A DNA stretch of 64,000 nt from Topomyia yanbarensis (GCF_030247195.1 NC_080671.1:300866504-300930503), one strand, 5' to 3'. Positions 1 through 12,237 are shown, counted from the first letter of the stretch. Translations and numbers: made by a program. The notes: generated from the letters alone by a model not told the origin.

Positions 1-312
1 AAATTGTAGCATGTGATTTTGACGGGGAGCCCTTCCGAGAATCTAGCTCTACAGCTCCAGTAGGACAACTCTCGAAAAAAAAGAATTTATGCATGCGAGC
101 ACATGCGACAAACACATTAACATACGAACGCTTCCGCCCTTCGCGATAATATACGTACACTTACGTTCGCGATCGCGCAAACTTGATAATATCCCGGTAA
201 TAAGAAGAACGTGTTAGTATTTATGAAGTTACAAACACGAACACACAAACGGCCGTGTTCGCGCGAGCATGAATCGGTCTCGTCCGGAAATCTTTATCCT
301 CCGTCCTAGCAA
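1..312. other. No gene; repeat fragment
   Basis: No coding signal was seen. Positions 43-75 share the motif CTAGCTCTAC-GCTCCAG and the following TAGGACAACTCTCGA with 2935-2966, so both are pieces of one dispersed repeat. The rest is CG-containing sequence similar in style to 2340-2520. Confidence 0.4.
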
Positions 313-1731
313 CTTAGGGGCCGTTCATAAACGTGGACTCATAGGGTGGACGGGTGGTCTAGCTAAAATTTATGTTTGTCTACGAGGGTGGAGACGGGGG
401 GTCTATTTGCAAAAAATATGCGTAGATTTTGATTTTTTTTTGTAATTTTCGTATTACTAATGGGATTTAAAGCGAATTGGGTTCAACATACTAGTCGAAT
501 TCAGCTAGATGTATTTATGCAGACACTTCGAAGTAACTTCTCTTTAGGCAACCACTCAACCCAGAACTCACATAATTGGACAAAGTAACAACCTTTCTTG
601 CGTATATTTAGATATAGTAAAATTCAAACTGATTAACTCGAGTGAACGCTTTGTTGTAGAATTATAGGAATAACACAAAATGACAGTTCTAAAGACGATC
701 TCCCAAAATTCCTCTCCGTAAAAGATTTTGACTGTAAAATCCTGCAGTCGTGAATTATCATTTCAGACACCACTAGCAGACACGCATGGACCATTAAATG
801 TATGAACCAGTTAAAGTTCAAAAATGGTCAAAGTTAAGCATGATAACAAGAAACGCCCAATTTTTGATTTTGAGGTAGTCTGATATTTTCGGAAAGATTT
901 GGATAGTTTCGTCCCTTTAATCGAATAAGACAATTCAAATTATCCCATTATCTTAGAAATATTGAAATTTGTTCACGAAAATTGAAATTTTGCGTGCATG
1001 TTTAGTTAAATATTTCAGTCTAGATAATACTTAACATCGACAGTATAATTGCAAATTGTTAGCTAAAGTTTATCAATTTTTACGCTCCACTAATGCTCAA
1101 AAAGCACTTGCTAGCTTAGCAATCATGCACTGTTGGTAAAAGTAGCATTTCAGCTAAACTTGAATTAGTTATAGCAATATATTTTTTGAAACATTCTTGT
1201 GTGACTTACTTAGAAAAGAAGTATTTCGCTATACAAATATTTGAAAGCACTTTTAAATTCACACTTGTATTATATTACATACTACACGGTGTTCTTATAA
1301 GTCCAACTTATAGTATAGTGAAATTAAAACGGAAACCTTTCTCAAAACTGTAAGAAATTTATAAAATTCGACATACAAGTCTTGTATTTCGGAGAAAAAT
1401 ATTTTGATTTTATATTTCCCCCAATTGATACTAATTGATTTGAGCAGTAGTACACAAAAAACCAATGTCAAAAGCTTTATTCATCAATGTTTGTTTTTGT
1501 TCTTAATATTTGAAAAGCTTGAAAGAAATCTGAACGTCTCAGGTTAAATTTTTATTTGACCGTATAATGTGCTTCTTGCTATTTTCATTTTTTCCACAAA
1601 TAAAAAAATCGAAAAGTCTACTTAGCCTTTAGAGGCGGAGGGGGTTGGCAAAAGTCTACTTAAGTCTACTAGGGAGAGGGGGGTGCTGGGTTCAAAAAAT
1701 CTCAAATTTCGGTCTACGTGGGTCCCTTAAC
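313..1731. mobile_element. Candidate decayed DNA element
   Basis: The left edge reads TTAGGGGCCGTTCATAAACG and the right edge GTCTACGTGGGTCCCTTAAC, which are imperfect inverted ends. G-rich blocks with GTCTAC (380-430 and 1610-1720) sit just inside both. This resembles miniature elements common in mosquito genomes that begin GGGGCCGTTCATAAAC (recalled, not checked). No coding capacity; target duplication not resolved. Confidence 0.4.
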
Positions 1732-2604
1732 TTCATACATTTAGTTGGACCAATCAAAAAATAATGTCCATATGAACAACGGAAAATAAAACTCACAAGG
1801 AAAGAAAATGTTTCATTAAACCCGCTATTAGAATGTGAAGATCAGAAATAAACTTCAATCGTAAGAATCGGACTGAGATCCTTCAGCATAAGAAACGCTA
1901 AAAAAGTTGTCAACCGCAAAACTCGACAAGGATGAACCTCCAGTTTAAAAACCGGTTAAAATTAAATAATTCGTATGCAAGAGTATCCGTATATCGCGAC
2001 GTTCAAGATAAAAAGTCGGCTAAAAAAACTACTTTGTAAGAATCGATTAGTTTTTCCGGTTTTTATACTGAAGGTTATTTAATCCGACTCTTACAGAGGA
2101 GAACCTCAGTTCGATTTTTATGCTTGAAGTTTATATAAGAATTTCACATTCAAAACATTTGAAGCAGGTTTTACGAAACATGTTCTGTCCTTGCGATTTT
2201 ATTTTTGGTCGTTCATATCCACTAGACAACACGTTCCATGGCGACACTAGTGAACTCTAGTGATATGGAAAAACTCACTTTCTTCTTGCATCTGAACCGT
2301 ACATCAAAAATTACGTATCTGATTCACGGTCCGCGATCATCCAAGAACACATGCGAACACAGAGAAATGCGAATATGCGAAAGGCACACGGTCATAAAAT
2401 ATAATTTATACACGCGAAGTTACACGTTAACATACGCGACATAGAAACTCACACGCGAACGAAAACGTTAATGTACAAACGCCTAAACCCTTCACAATGA
2501 TACACGCAATCGCGAACTCCCTACGCCCGCACATATCTGAACCGTAAAATGAATATCACATTCAGAATCACGGCCCACTGCAATTGGCCTTAAGCAGTTT
2601 CCCA
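1732..2604. other. No gene seen
   Basis: AT-rich sequence without a supported reading frame. The frame at 2238-2444 lies in low-complexity text full of CGCGAA and ACACG words and has no recognisable domain. Confidence 0.4.
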
Positions 2605-2752
2605 CCCACTGAGACGTCCAAAAAATTGTTTCAAAATCGTTCAACACGGGTCCAACGATGGACGTTCGTTGAACGGTTATTTGGACGTTGTCCAAATTGG
2701 TCCAACGAACGCCCTTCATTGGACGATTTTGAAACCAACCGTTCTTAGAGGG
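2605..2752 (+). repeat. Family 1 palindromic miniature element, copy a
   Basis: Begins CCCACTGAGACGTCC and ends AACCGTTCTTAGAGGG. Imperfect inverted ends of about 35 bp and an internal palindrome around GGACGTTCGTTGAACGG. One of nine copies in the window (others at 38241, 38405, 38670, 53795, 54280, 54861, 56995 and 57145). It abuts family 2 sequence at 2755. The flanks do not show the 2-bp duplication seen at other copies, so this locus has been rearranged. Confidence 0.8.
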
Positions 2753-2754
2753 AA

Positions 2755-2874
2755 GTCATTATGGATTCCAAATCAAATGCAACAATCGATTCAGAATCGG
2801 TTGTTGCATTTGATTTGGAATCCATACTGACTCCATTCAGGATTCCGAATCAAATTCCGAATGGTTTGACCGGG
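2755..2874 (+). repeat. Family 2 palindromic element, truncated
   Basis: Right-hand part of the foldback element seen complete at 15421-15590: TTATGGATTCCAAATC inverted to GATTTGGAATCCATA, then the terminus GGTTTGACCGGG. The left end is missing where family 1 copy a abuts. Confidence 0.75.
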
Positions 2875-3756
2875 TTAGTGGGTAACATTTCCCGTCTGGG
2901 TTTCAATTGTATTGTTGAGAGTCCTGTCGAGACCCTAGCTCTACTGCTCCAGTAGGACAACTCTCGAGAAAAATGTACTCTGGGTTTTAACTGGAGTGTG
3001 CGGCGAAGGGTTACTCCCCCACATATCGCACCGCCATGTCCTAACCCCAACTCGTTAAACCCCATTAGATCCCTCTCCACCAGTCCCATCAGACTACCAC
3101 CCCATCAGACCCCGATAATCTAGGTCAATCTGATCCCTTAGATAAACAGCCAAAACAGTGCACCGTATTATTTGTATAATCTATTCAAATTTATTCACAG
3201 ATTCGTTTTTTTTCAGGTGTTGAACGTGATCATGGAATTCGGTAATTTATTCGTTTTCGTGACACTTATTCAGGACTTTTTTTTGGTAGAATTGTTTACA
3301 CCTGATCTCTATGATAGTCCACCCTGGACACTAATCCAGACTCATTAACCTGCCCAGAAACCAGTGTCATGCAAACTCGTTCGAGTCCAAATGCTTTCCG
3401 AGTTTCAAAGTTTTGCGATCGTCTAAATATTTCAAATTAATGGTAACGATAAACTTTGTCGGTTAGAAAAACTTTCAGTATAGTAATAGTCTGTATCACC
3501 TGGCAATCTGACTTCCTTGAACCGTCGTGTTTTTATATCCTTGCATTATGGAAATTATACAAAACTCGGAAGGATACGACCAGCACCGAGCTATAGGACA
3601 ATTAGTAGTGGTCGAAAAATGCAAGTGTTACTCTGGAGCTCCTATTGAACCACTAATAATCTAATCGTTGCACAATTATTTCGTGGTTAATTTGTATGGT
3701 TTGTTTACATTTCTGATTCTTGGATCCCCAATTACCAAACTTTTTTTTCTTTCCAG
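2875..3756. other. No gene seen
   Basis: Holds the dispersed repeat fragment 2905-2966 (related to 43-75) and otherwise unremarkable sequence. A polypyrimidine tract ending TTTCCAG at 3756 precedes the exon-like block that follows. Confidence 0.4.
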
Positions 3757-4042
3757 GAAATGAACCACAACGGCAGCCGATACACGTCGTTCGCCTTTGC
3801 TAGTGGAGGGATCGCTGGCAGCGGCGGTGCCCGAGGGGAACTGAGCAGAAAGCTGAGTAGTCCGATGGCAGAGTCGACACAGCTGGACAGCAGCGGTATC
3901 CGGGGGAATCTTTACGACAGTCCGGTACGACAGGTTGGAGTTGGGAAAAGAAGCCTACCTCTCCGTTGCAAAATAGCAGGACAAATTTTAGAAGCAGCTG
4001 AACGGCGTCCGGGTCCAGTATGGATCGATTGATTGATCCTAA
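3757..4042 (+). other. Exon-like fragment, unrecognised
   Basis: A GC-richer block bounded by a good acceptor (T-rich tract then TTCCAG, 3751-3756) and a donor-like GTGAGT at 4043. The open frame from ATG 3760 gives a Gly/Ser-rich peptide (RYTSFAFASGG..., ELSRKLSSPMAES) of 90 residues that stops 12 nt before the donor. In the alternative frame SSMDRLIDPK reaches the donor but has a stop upstream. It looks like an internal coding exon that was frameshifted, or one from an unrecognised gene. No partner exon was found nearby, and the 4219-5026 element lies just downstream. Confidence 0.3.
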
Positions 4043-4218
4043 GTGAGTTTGCAAGTTTACACGTCCTTTATAGGTTCTAATCGAGGGGGCCGACACTCCA
4101 CGATTGGCCGATGAAATGGTTCTATTATAACTTACTTTGAATTAATTTGTTTAGATTGGTACTGGAATAGCTAAAATAGTTAGTAATGGGATTTGTATTG
4201 TCAATAATTATGGATAAT

Positions 4219-5026
4219 AGTAGATACAGAACACTAGATTAGGATTGTCGCTGGCATCAGTGGTTGGAACATCATTGTTTTGATTCCGGGATATACCTGT
4301 CAAATGGGCCAAATAAAAAAAGCAAAAAAATAATCCTCTATCGTTGTTTCATAGCGACTAATCATTTTTGTTTCTTTTAGCCAGCAAAACAATTGCCATT
4401 CCTGGTTGATGTATTTTCACTAATTAGAATGTACAAAGTGTCTAAATCTGTACTGAATTTTAATGAATTTTTATTTCCTTGTGCGGTATATACAAACTCT
4501 TCCATTTCATAACAATAACAGTCGAAAATGTATACCGAGAAAATTTGTTATTTTGAATATATTTATTTCACACATATTTTTTTGCAACTTGTAGTAGCAC
4601 ATAAAAATTATCTGTCACGCATATATATCATGTGAAAACTAATGATATTATAATAGTATGCCACATAGAAATTTTTTTCATAGCAAATATCACGTAATTT
4701 TTCTGTTTGCCTCTCGTTTATTCTGCTGTAAATTTTATGCATTGGATGTTTTCGATCTTGAATGTATAAAAATCACAGCAGAATAAACGAGACTGAATTG
4801 AAGAAAGACAAACTCTGCATTTTACTAATTCGAAGTTCAACTAAACGGTTTGTGGTTACACGCAGGCCATATTTTTCTGCGTGTACCAAAAGTGCGGACC
4901 AAAGACTTTTACTAGAGAGACTTTCGATAACTTGACAGATATATACCGAAAGCAAAACAAACATGTTCCGAGGCGAAAACAATGGGAACACCAGCGACAA
5001 TCCTTATCTAGTGTTCTGTATCTACT
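4219..5026. mobile_element. hAT-like non-autonomous element with 8-bp TSD
   Basis: Inverted ends of about 36 bp: AGTAGATACAGAACACTAGA at the left and its complement at 5007-5026, continuing to ...GTCGCTGG. The 8-bp flank TGGATAAT occurs at 4211-4218 and again at 5027-5034, a direct target duplication. An 8-bp duplication is typical of hAT-type transposases. No transposase frame is present, so the element is non-autonomous. A second, interrupted copy lies at 55188-55726. Confidence 0.85.
4713..4791. repeat. Short palindromic element inside 4219-5026
   Basis: Perfect 17-bp inverted ends CTCGTTTATTCTGCTGT / ACAGCAGAATAAACGAG around a core with TATGCATTGGAT. A longer relative with the same ends and core words is at 21641-21759. 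Confidence 0.7.
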
Positions 5027-5277
5027 TGGATAATGCTCTGAAATGGCGTAGAATATGTGTCACGGAAAAAATGAATTGTTCGAACATCACGCTTTGACAG
5101 TTGAATTGTCAACTATTCGAGTAGTGTTGGGGAAAAGTCAACCAAAATAAAAAAGTATAAAATTTTCACCATCGCCATTTTGTTATACGCGAGTAAATTT
5201 TGTAGTGACGAAAAAATGTACCTGCATCGATACTAATCAACCTATTTCTCCAATGTCCAAGCCATAAAATCAAAATT

Positions 5278-8200
5278 ATGGTGAGTAATCGGCTGAATTA
5301 GACTTCTCGGAATAAAAGGTTATTTCTAGGATGTTACCTTTGATGTTACCAGTCAGAACTAATTTAAAACTTTGACAAACGTGTTTGGTGAATAAACGGG
5401 AACTACAATTCACTGTATATTTATTCTCACTCATTTTCAGGAATCATTTTGGGAAAAAATAGAAAAAATGTTGCTGTGCTCTATCCCGGATCATATAAAG
5501 AACGCATTAGAGTTGTCAGGTTTCATTAGTCCGGCAATTGAAAATTTATCGGATGCGCAAATAGATGATATAGAAACAGATGTTCGCCTTTTGCCGGAAA
5601 CAATGAATCTCCCAGCAACTCACCAACATTTGGAGAAATATTGGGGGCGATACAGCTCTAACCAAAGTAAATTCAGATTCATGGCGGGAGAACGGGCATT
5701 AATAAAAAAAATCGCAAACTGTGTTCAACAGAAGGGTTGGTCTCACTTTGGGAAACAAAAGCATAAGCGACCAACAAATGTAAGAAGAGGCTGTCAGAAG
5801 GATGCAATGGCCATTATCACGCGAATCGTAGATTATTATGAATGCAGGTACAAGATATTATTAGATCTAATCCTAACGCAATATTTGTCATTAATTGTAA
5901 TTGTAGAAATGATGGATCTAGTGAAATAACACAGCTGTGTTCAAAGCTTGAAAGTATCGACGTATCTTTCGAAGAAACAGAGGAAACACTAAAAGCCAAG
6001 GTTCGATGTCCCGTTTGTCGACATCTAATAACATGTAGCGCCGATTATAAAGGAACATGGACAATTTCAAACTTCACATCGCATCTCAGAAACATGCACA
6101 AGATCATAGGATTAAAAACATCAAATTTCCAGCAATATAAAACTCCACAGGCGAAGAAACCGTGTACAAGTGAAATCGAACCCTTTCAACATAAGCTGTT
6201 GGATGACGTTTTATTTGATGGTGATGAGTACGGAATGGAAACTTTAGAAGAGTTCATGGATGAAACCACAGAAAATGCCACTCGTCAAGAAATTTTTGAA
6301 CGTAGTGACAGTGCTATCTTTGAAAAATCGGTATCTTCTGTTGATTTCAACGAATCTGACCTGCAGCAGGAAGATCTAAGTAACAATGCTATCGTTGCAA
6401 AACCGCTATTGTCTGAAGATTTAAATTCATAGCGTGTCGACAATTGGCCTCCGTTGATACGCTAGAACAAATCGGCCATTCATCTCCCATCATATCTCTA
6501 CTGCAAACTGTACAAAGTCGGCGTAAACACTTGACTCGCAGTTGCGGTATGCGTTACTCCAGGTGTGAAAGAGAAATATTTCTATACAAATTCATACAGC
6601 AAGGACCGGAAGCCTATAAATTTTTATATGCGAATACTCCATGTCCAAGCATTAGAACATTGCAACGTGATCTCCAGAAGCGATCTGAATTAATCGAAGA
6701 GGGAAAAATTAGAGTTGAGGAGCTTAAAGCTTACTTGAAAAGAAACAATCTACCAATGGTTATTGTTTTGAGCGAAGACGCCACAAAAATAAACGGTGCA
6801 CTTGAGTATGACTCCACCAAGAATAAAGTTTGCGGTTTAGTAGCTCCTTTAGATTGCAGCGGAATACCACAGTGTGGTTTATTTGAAGTGAAAACCCCTA
6901 AAAAACTAATTTCTGATGTCCAAAAATACCCCACTGGACGCAATGTTGTGGTAACCATGGCACAGCCACTAACATTAACAGCGGCGCCTTTTTGCTTACA
7001 GTATTTTTGTACAGATAATAAGTTCACGAGTGCTCAAGTACGCACCAGATGGAGTGTCATAAAAAATAAGTTGATCGACGTTGGTATAAGGATTATAGCG
7101 AAATCGACAGACGGCGATCCACGTTATATCACTGGTATGAAAGAAGATATGTGTATTCCTACACTGAAAAAAATCCAAACGTTAATTCTATTTGCTTCAA
7201 ACCGCTTAAAATTCATATGAAGAAGAAATGCTATTGTTATCTCGCGCACACATATCTTCTATGTGTCAACTGTATAAACTATGTATGAACACACATAAGT
7301 TATATGTGCATATTGTTATAGAATGGGGTTTTATGTGCCCAATAGTTATGAAATGTGAATGTAAGATTAATATTTCTTGTAAATACACACATTAGGTTTA
7401 TGTGCCAGCAAATAGTGTCTATATGCCTCCGTTAATTGCAAAAATCTATGTGTAAAATCAATAGGCATAACGTTTACTTTTTTTTGAGTGTACAATCACT
7501 GACAACCCTTATGGAGAAAGTTTCGTCGCATCATGCAACACCGATGATATTTGCGTGCAAGATCCAACGCATACGATCAACAAGTTCAGGACTAGGTTAA
7601 TGCGGCGTGACAAACAGCTTATTATTGGTATGTATTGTAATAACTAAAGACGCTACATCTATAAATACAAAAGCATCTATTTGTAGGTAAGCATCAAATT
7701 ACTCGTACGCACCTCGAAGATCTTATTCGTACGGTGTCAAAAGATAAACATGGATTGTCATTGGGTGATTTGAATGAAGACGACAAGATGAAATTCCAAC
7801 CAGTTCTAAAAATTACTAAACCAGCTGTACTTCACTGGATGAAACAATCCGTTGCAGCAAGCCAAGCAACTGTTCTGTATTTAACGATGATGCGATTATT
7901 CATGTGTGCATTTATGGACTCATCTGTATCACCTACGGATGCTGTTTTCAAATGCTGGTAATTGTCGTTTTTCACAAAGTAAAATATATCTCGAACTGCC
8001 TCCTGAAATTCTGCTATAAATAATGAACCATTTTGACATTAAAAATGTCTTACTCCACTATCTGGGGCTAGGTGTCATTCTAAAATCTAAACTATCTCCC
8101 ATGTAACGAAACTATGTAAGGTTTGCACGCTTATAACTCCGATATTACTAGATGGATTTTAATCATTCATACACCAACCGATTCAGAAACACCTAACTTA

Positions 8201-10237
8201 AATATTGGTAATAATTTAATATCTCCCCAATAAAAGTAGACTTTTGGAAATTGGTAAAATTAAAAAGTTCACAAAAAACGGGAAAAATACCATTCGTGAG
8301 GCAGATTTCTCAGACACAGCCGTCAAAAGAGGGCAGCTTAGTTGCTCAATGAAACACGAAAAGTCATAAATGTTGCTTCTATTTATGACTTTTCGTGTTC
8401 ATGTCCGTTTAAATCAGTTGTTGCTCTTATCCCACACGAGCAACGTCGTCTCCGTGCGATGCAATAAGCGCTATCGATTTTCGGTAACGTTGGCATTTGC
8501 ACACACTCGCACCTAAGTGACTAAACCATATACGGTTAGTTTATAAATAGAGGTGACGCGTACCCGTTTCAATCAGATTTTGTTCTTATGTCGAACGGGT
8601 AAGATCATGGCTGCAGCGTCTGGGCACTACAATAAGCGGTAGACGCTATGCATTTTCGGCAGCGGTGGCCGTGTGCGGATTTGTCGGGTACCAGCATGGT
8701 GTCACAGAATGATTTGCAAAGTGGGTGGGCGGGGTGGTTTGGATTTAATTCAATACGGTGTGTGCTGCTTAAGAGTGTTGCGTTTGAAAAAAATATATTT
8801 CAACGCTTTTTTGTGAAAAGGGCGATACATACAAATGTAAACATAAGGCTTTTTTCATACATGCGAATGGGGGCTTTAAAACGCAACAAATTAACCTAAA
8901 AATTTGGATTCTACGATATTTTCATCACTTTAATATTGAAATCTTTGGGATGGAACTTTAATGATTGTATTCACAGAAATTATTTAAATTTGTAATGTGA
9001 TTTAATATATTTTTGTAGGTACACACTGTTTATAATAAGGGCCTGGAGACGATGGTGCTTGTATAAGTTTAATACTATTCAACACTGTATTACTGGTAAT
9101 ACGTATTGGTGCTTAGAACTCAATGCACACAGCCTAGTAAAATATATCAGCATCTGTAGAAATGAAAACATAAACTATATACCATCACTTCTGCAAAGTC
9201 AGACATGCGAAAGTTTCTTCCGTGCAGCGCGATCGTTTTCAACAACAGAGTCAACAGTGGTTAATTTTACAATGAAAAGTTTTCAATCTAGACTGAATCG
9301 CTTACAAGCAAAGCAAGATATCATGTATAGTAGAAACGAAGACTTTTCATTTCCAAGACTACAAAAAAATAACAACCGCACGATCTTCGAAATGCCACCA
9401 GAAGAGGAAATCTTATCCACTATTAAGAGAGCCAGAGAATGTGCATATGAAACTCTTATCAGTCTTGGGATAGAACAAGCGAACATCGATTTCTCCGATT
9501 CCGTTTCATTACGACAGTCACAGACGAAACCGGCGCAGTTCGAGTTTGTCTCCATTGACACTAACGAACATTTTGAGATGCACATAGATTCACTAGATGC
9601 AAACATTTGCGAGGCAGAAGAACTGCTTTATAACACAGGGCAAGAGTTGAATCTGAAAGATTCAAAATGCTCAACAAGACATACATTCGCCATTAGAAAT
9701 AAAAACGGAAAGGTAATACACGTAAAGAAAAGTACGTTCTTATGGATGATTACGAATGGAACTCAACGATGCTCAAGTGATCGATCGTATCGTTTCCGAG
9801 AAATGCCAGTAAGCAATAAAATAGCAATACGCGAGCAAAATAAAGTTCTAACTACTATGCGCTGCGGAGAATGGATTGTGTTGAAATGCAATGAAAGTGA
9901 GAATGTGGTGAAAATATACGGATTTCGATATTTATCCGGAAAACGAACAGCCTACACACTAGACGAAGCATACGTACATCCACCTTCAGATAGTTCAGCG
10001 AAAGGCGTTGGTGTTGTCGGAAGCTACTTTACGGTTATTCTGTCTGAAAATATTACTCTTGAACTAAACGAAGAAAGCAGCGAACTCATTATTGATACAC
10101 AACAATATCTGTCTCACCTGGAAAAACCAGAAAGTAATGGCTACAACATATTCTACAGTTTAAGTACATCGCAATACATTAGATCACTTGTTAAATACCA
10201 ATCACAGGAACGAAACATTGACGAACAAAATATTTAA
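5278..10237 (+). CDS. Multi-exon transposase-like gene, family unrecognised
   Basis: Proposed exons: 5278-5280 (the ATG alone, then GTGAGT), 5441-5847, 5907-6379, 6433 to about 7217, about 7490-7627, 7687-7957 and 9019-10237. Introns of 53-59 nt at 5848, 6380 and 7628 and a 1061-nt intron at 7958 each restore one continuous frame, giving about 1,090 residues. Features in order: N-terminal IPDHIKNALELSGF; a CPVC...H...H zinc-finger-like motif; LSEDATKING and TDGDPRYITGMK, which look like the first two acidic strands of an RNase H-like core; CVQDPTHTINKFRTRLM; KDKHGL; RAWRRW; and SQTCESFFRAARSFSTTES. I recall similar uncharacterised proteins as multicopy genes in insects, but cannot name the family. 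Terminal inverted repeats were not found. The stretch about 7218-7490 interrupts the frame and is probably an insertion, so the locus may be broken. Confidence 0.6.
7218..7490. other. Non-coding interruption within the transposase-like gene
   Basis: The coding frame stops at TGA after ...NRLKFI and resumes after T(8)GAG near 7491 with TITDNPYGES. The intervening 270 bp are rich in CACATA/TATGTG words, with poor inverted similarity between ATGCTATTGTTAT near its start and the complement of its end. No consensus donor was found, so an inserted miniature element is likelier than an intron. Confidence 0.4.
8353..8399. repeat. Perfect 19-bp hairpin in the large intron
   Basis: AACACGAAAAGTCATAAAT, a 9-nt loop, then its exact complement. 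It lies inside intron 7958-9018, which probably received an insertion. It could be the core of a palindromic element. Confidence 0.7.
8542..8579 (+). promoter_or_regulatory. TATA/Inr core-promoter-like motif
   Basis: TATAAATAG at 8542 is followed by an initiator-like TCAGATT at 8573, with the A 33 bp after the TATA start, the usual spacing for an insect core promoter. It lies in the intron insertion, next to an imperfect duplication (8455-8500 and 8620-8680). It may be a relic of a retroelement promoter. Confidence 0.25.
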
Positions 10238-11330
10238 TCAATACATATGTTGAAATTTTGTGTAGTTTTTTATTCTCTATTCGATCTATCCACATCAAAC
10301 AAATTTCTTTTCATTTCTCCACCAATTACGACAATGAACTATCGCTCCAGGCAGCGAACGTGGACGCCGACAGATTTGGCAAATTGGTCGGTTACGTTGT
10401 AAATGCAATTGACAATTCAATAATACTGAACTACTTCTTAAGATGATTTACCCGGCAGTTTTTGGCGTCCCTAGTCCTTACTTCCCTTCTTTGACTTATT
10501 ATGTGTCGTCGATCACTGAAATCACATTTCTGAACCTATGTATGATGTGGATGAGCAGAAGCAATAAAAGTTTAGGTTCTATCAAACGCCGAGCAACTGG
10601 AAACAAATCCTTTCCATAGCATATGCCAATTAATGCCAATGTTTTCTGCAATACACGGATGGTAAATGAAACAGCGATGCGAGCATACTTTTTATGCATG
10701 TTTCGACGATTTACAGTACTGGCTCTTTACGTTTGGCTCACACTTGTTCAAACTGTAGAAATGCTTGTATTTATAGTATATCACTCATGCTTCATAGCAG
10801 AAAAAAGAGAAAAATTCGTTGGTGTTTCAATCATTGCCTTCCACGATCCGACACAACAGCTCTCGTCCGAGTACCATCATAAAACATGTTCCACAGCACA
10901 TTTGGTAAATTCCAGCTAGCATAGATCTTGTACATTCTATTCCTGATGCCGGCACAAACATTTAGCGAAAACGAGAGCTTTTGAAATTTACGACTATCGA
11001 ATGGTTGATTAATTACGATGAACTACTCGACCAAATCAAAACAAATGCAGACATTGTTGCCAGAACTATAAAACTAATCGAGATTAAAATGCGCAATGGT
11101 GCCAGATGATGTGAATTAATTAGAATTCGAGCAAAGATGATCTGAAATTTTATTGATTTGCTCGGATTTGTCGAAAAATATTTGAAAGCTCTTGGAATGA
11201 ACTCGAATTAATAGGAAATTGATTGGAATGACCCAAAATTATTCGAACCAAGCAAAATTCGTGCAGAATTGAGACAAATATAACAATCATTCAGAAGTGA
11301 CGTTCCCCTCGCGGACGAATCAGTTTCATT
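10238..11330. other. No recognised gene
   Basis: Follows the stop of the transposase-like gene. Short frames at 10258-10446 and 10623-10919 overlap, are interrupted, and carry no recognised domain. From 10980 the sequence is rich in CGAATT/GAAATT words, suggesting decayed repeat. Confidence 0.35.
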
Positions 11331-11339
11331 AAGCCAAAG

Positions 11340-11800
11340 ATAAATCGCCTATGCCAAGGTTGTTTTGAAGAGGTTCGAGCGCTCGAAATCATCGTTGATT
11401 CTGAGCTGCTTGAGTGATGATTTTGATGAAGACGAGGAATCGCCTATAGTTACGCCATCGCAGGGGTCATTTTATACGATAGACACCGCGGATGCACCAC
11501 CGAAGGTTGAAGAGAAGAAACGGCTTCCGCCCCGATAATGAGCGGTATTTCAGCAATAGTTAATAGCCCGATCAAGGATCCTGGCCTAGGTAAAATTGAT
11601 CCACCGAAACCGGTGGAAAATGTAAAAACGATAGAGCAACCGAAGTAAACCACGGGATTTGCTTTCGGAAGTACAACTGCCACCGTCAGTTCGGCTCCGG
11701 TTACAGCACATCAATCCGATACATAATTTGCGTTTGGGACGCCCACTTAACCGGTTACTGCTAAAATCAAATCATCGGAAATACCACGTATCGTTTTCCT
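11340..11800 (+). pseudogene. FG-repeat nucleoporin-like fragment, decayed
   Basis: Coding-like text spread over shifting frames: an acidic Ser-rich part (SDDFDEDEESPIVTPSQG), then DPGLGKIDPPKPVENVK, then GFAFGSTTATVSSAP and FAFGTP. FxFG motifs in Ser/Thr/Pro-rich linkers are the signature of nuclear-pore FG nucleoporins such as Nup153. Stops and frame changes separate the blocks, so it is a relic. The family call rests on only two FAFG motifs and composition; another FG-rich protein is possible. Confidence 0.4.
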
Positions 11801-11879
11801 GTGCTTGGATTTCGGTACATACGGAATCGGACGGCGTTTATCGCCGATACCATTTTATCGGAAAATAATGCGATTCGAG

Positions 11880-12237
11880 GTATTAATCACACGCCTACAT
11901 CAAAAAATTATATAATTTGCAACTAATATTTTAAAAAGCCTGACGCTAATAAAAATTTTGAATCAAAAAAATATTGTTTTTGTTTTTATTTGAAAAAAAG
12001 AAAACCCAAACGAAAATAATGAGCACGACGATCGCCCGATTTTCTATAGTTCTACATCGGGCTCACGTCGGTCCGATTACGTCGATGCGTTTGGTATATT
12101 TGAAGGTTGACGCGGTTTATGCAAATGGTGCAAAATTGCAGGATATAAACCCGATATCCTGCTCTGATCGGCCCGTTATCGGGCTTAGTCGGCCCGATCA
12201 TCGGCCTGATAATCGGGCCGATTGAGCTCTACAAAAT
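11880..12237. repeat. GGCCCGAT-rich repeat block
   Basis: CGGGC and GGCCCGAT words recur on both strands between 12020 and 12225, preceded by AT-rich sequence. No frame is supported. It abuts the Copia relic. Confidence 0.4.

Noticed and set aside
8648..8899. Small gene inside the large intron
   Set aside because: No domain, and the region is an imperfect duplication within probable repeat sequence.
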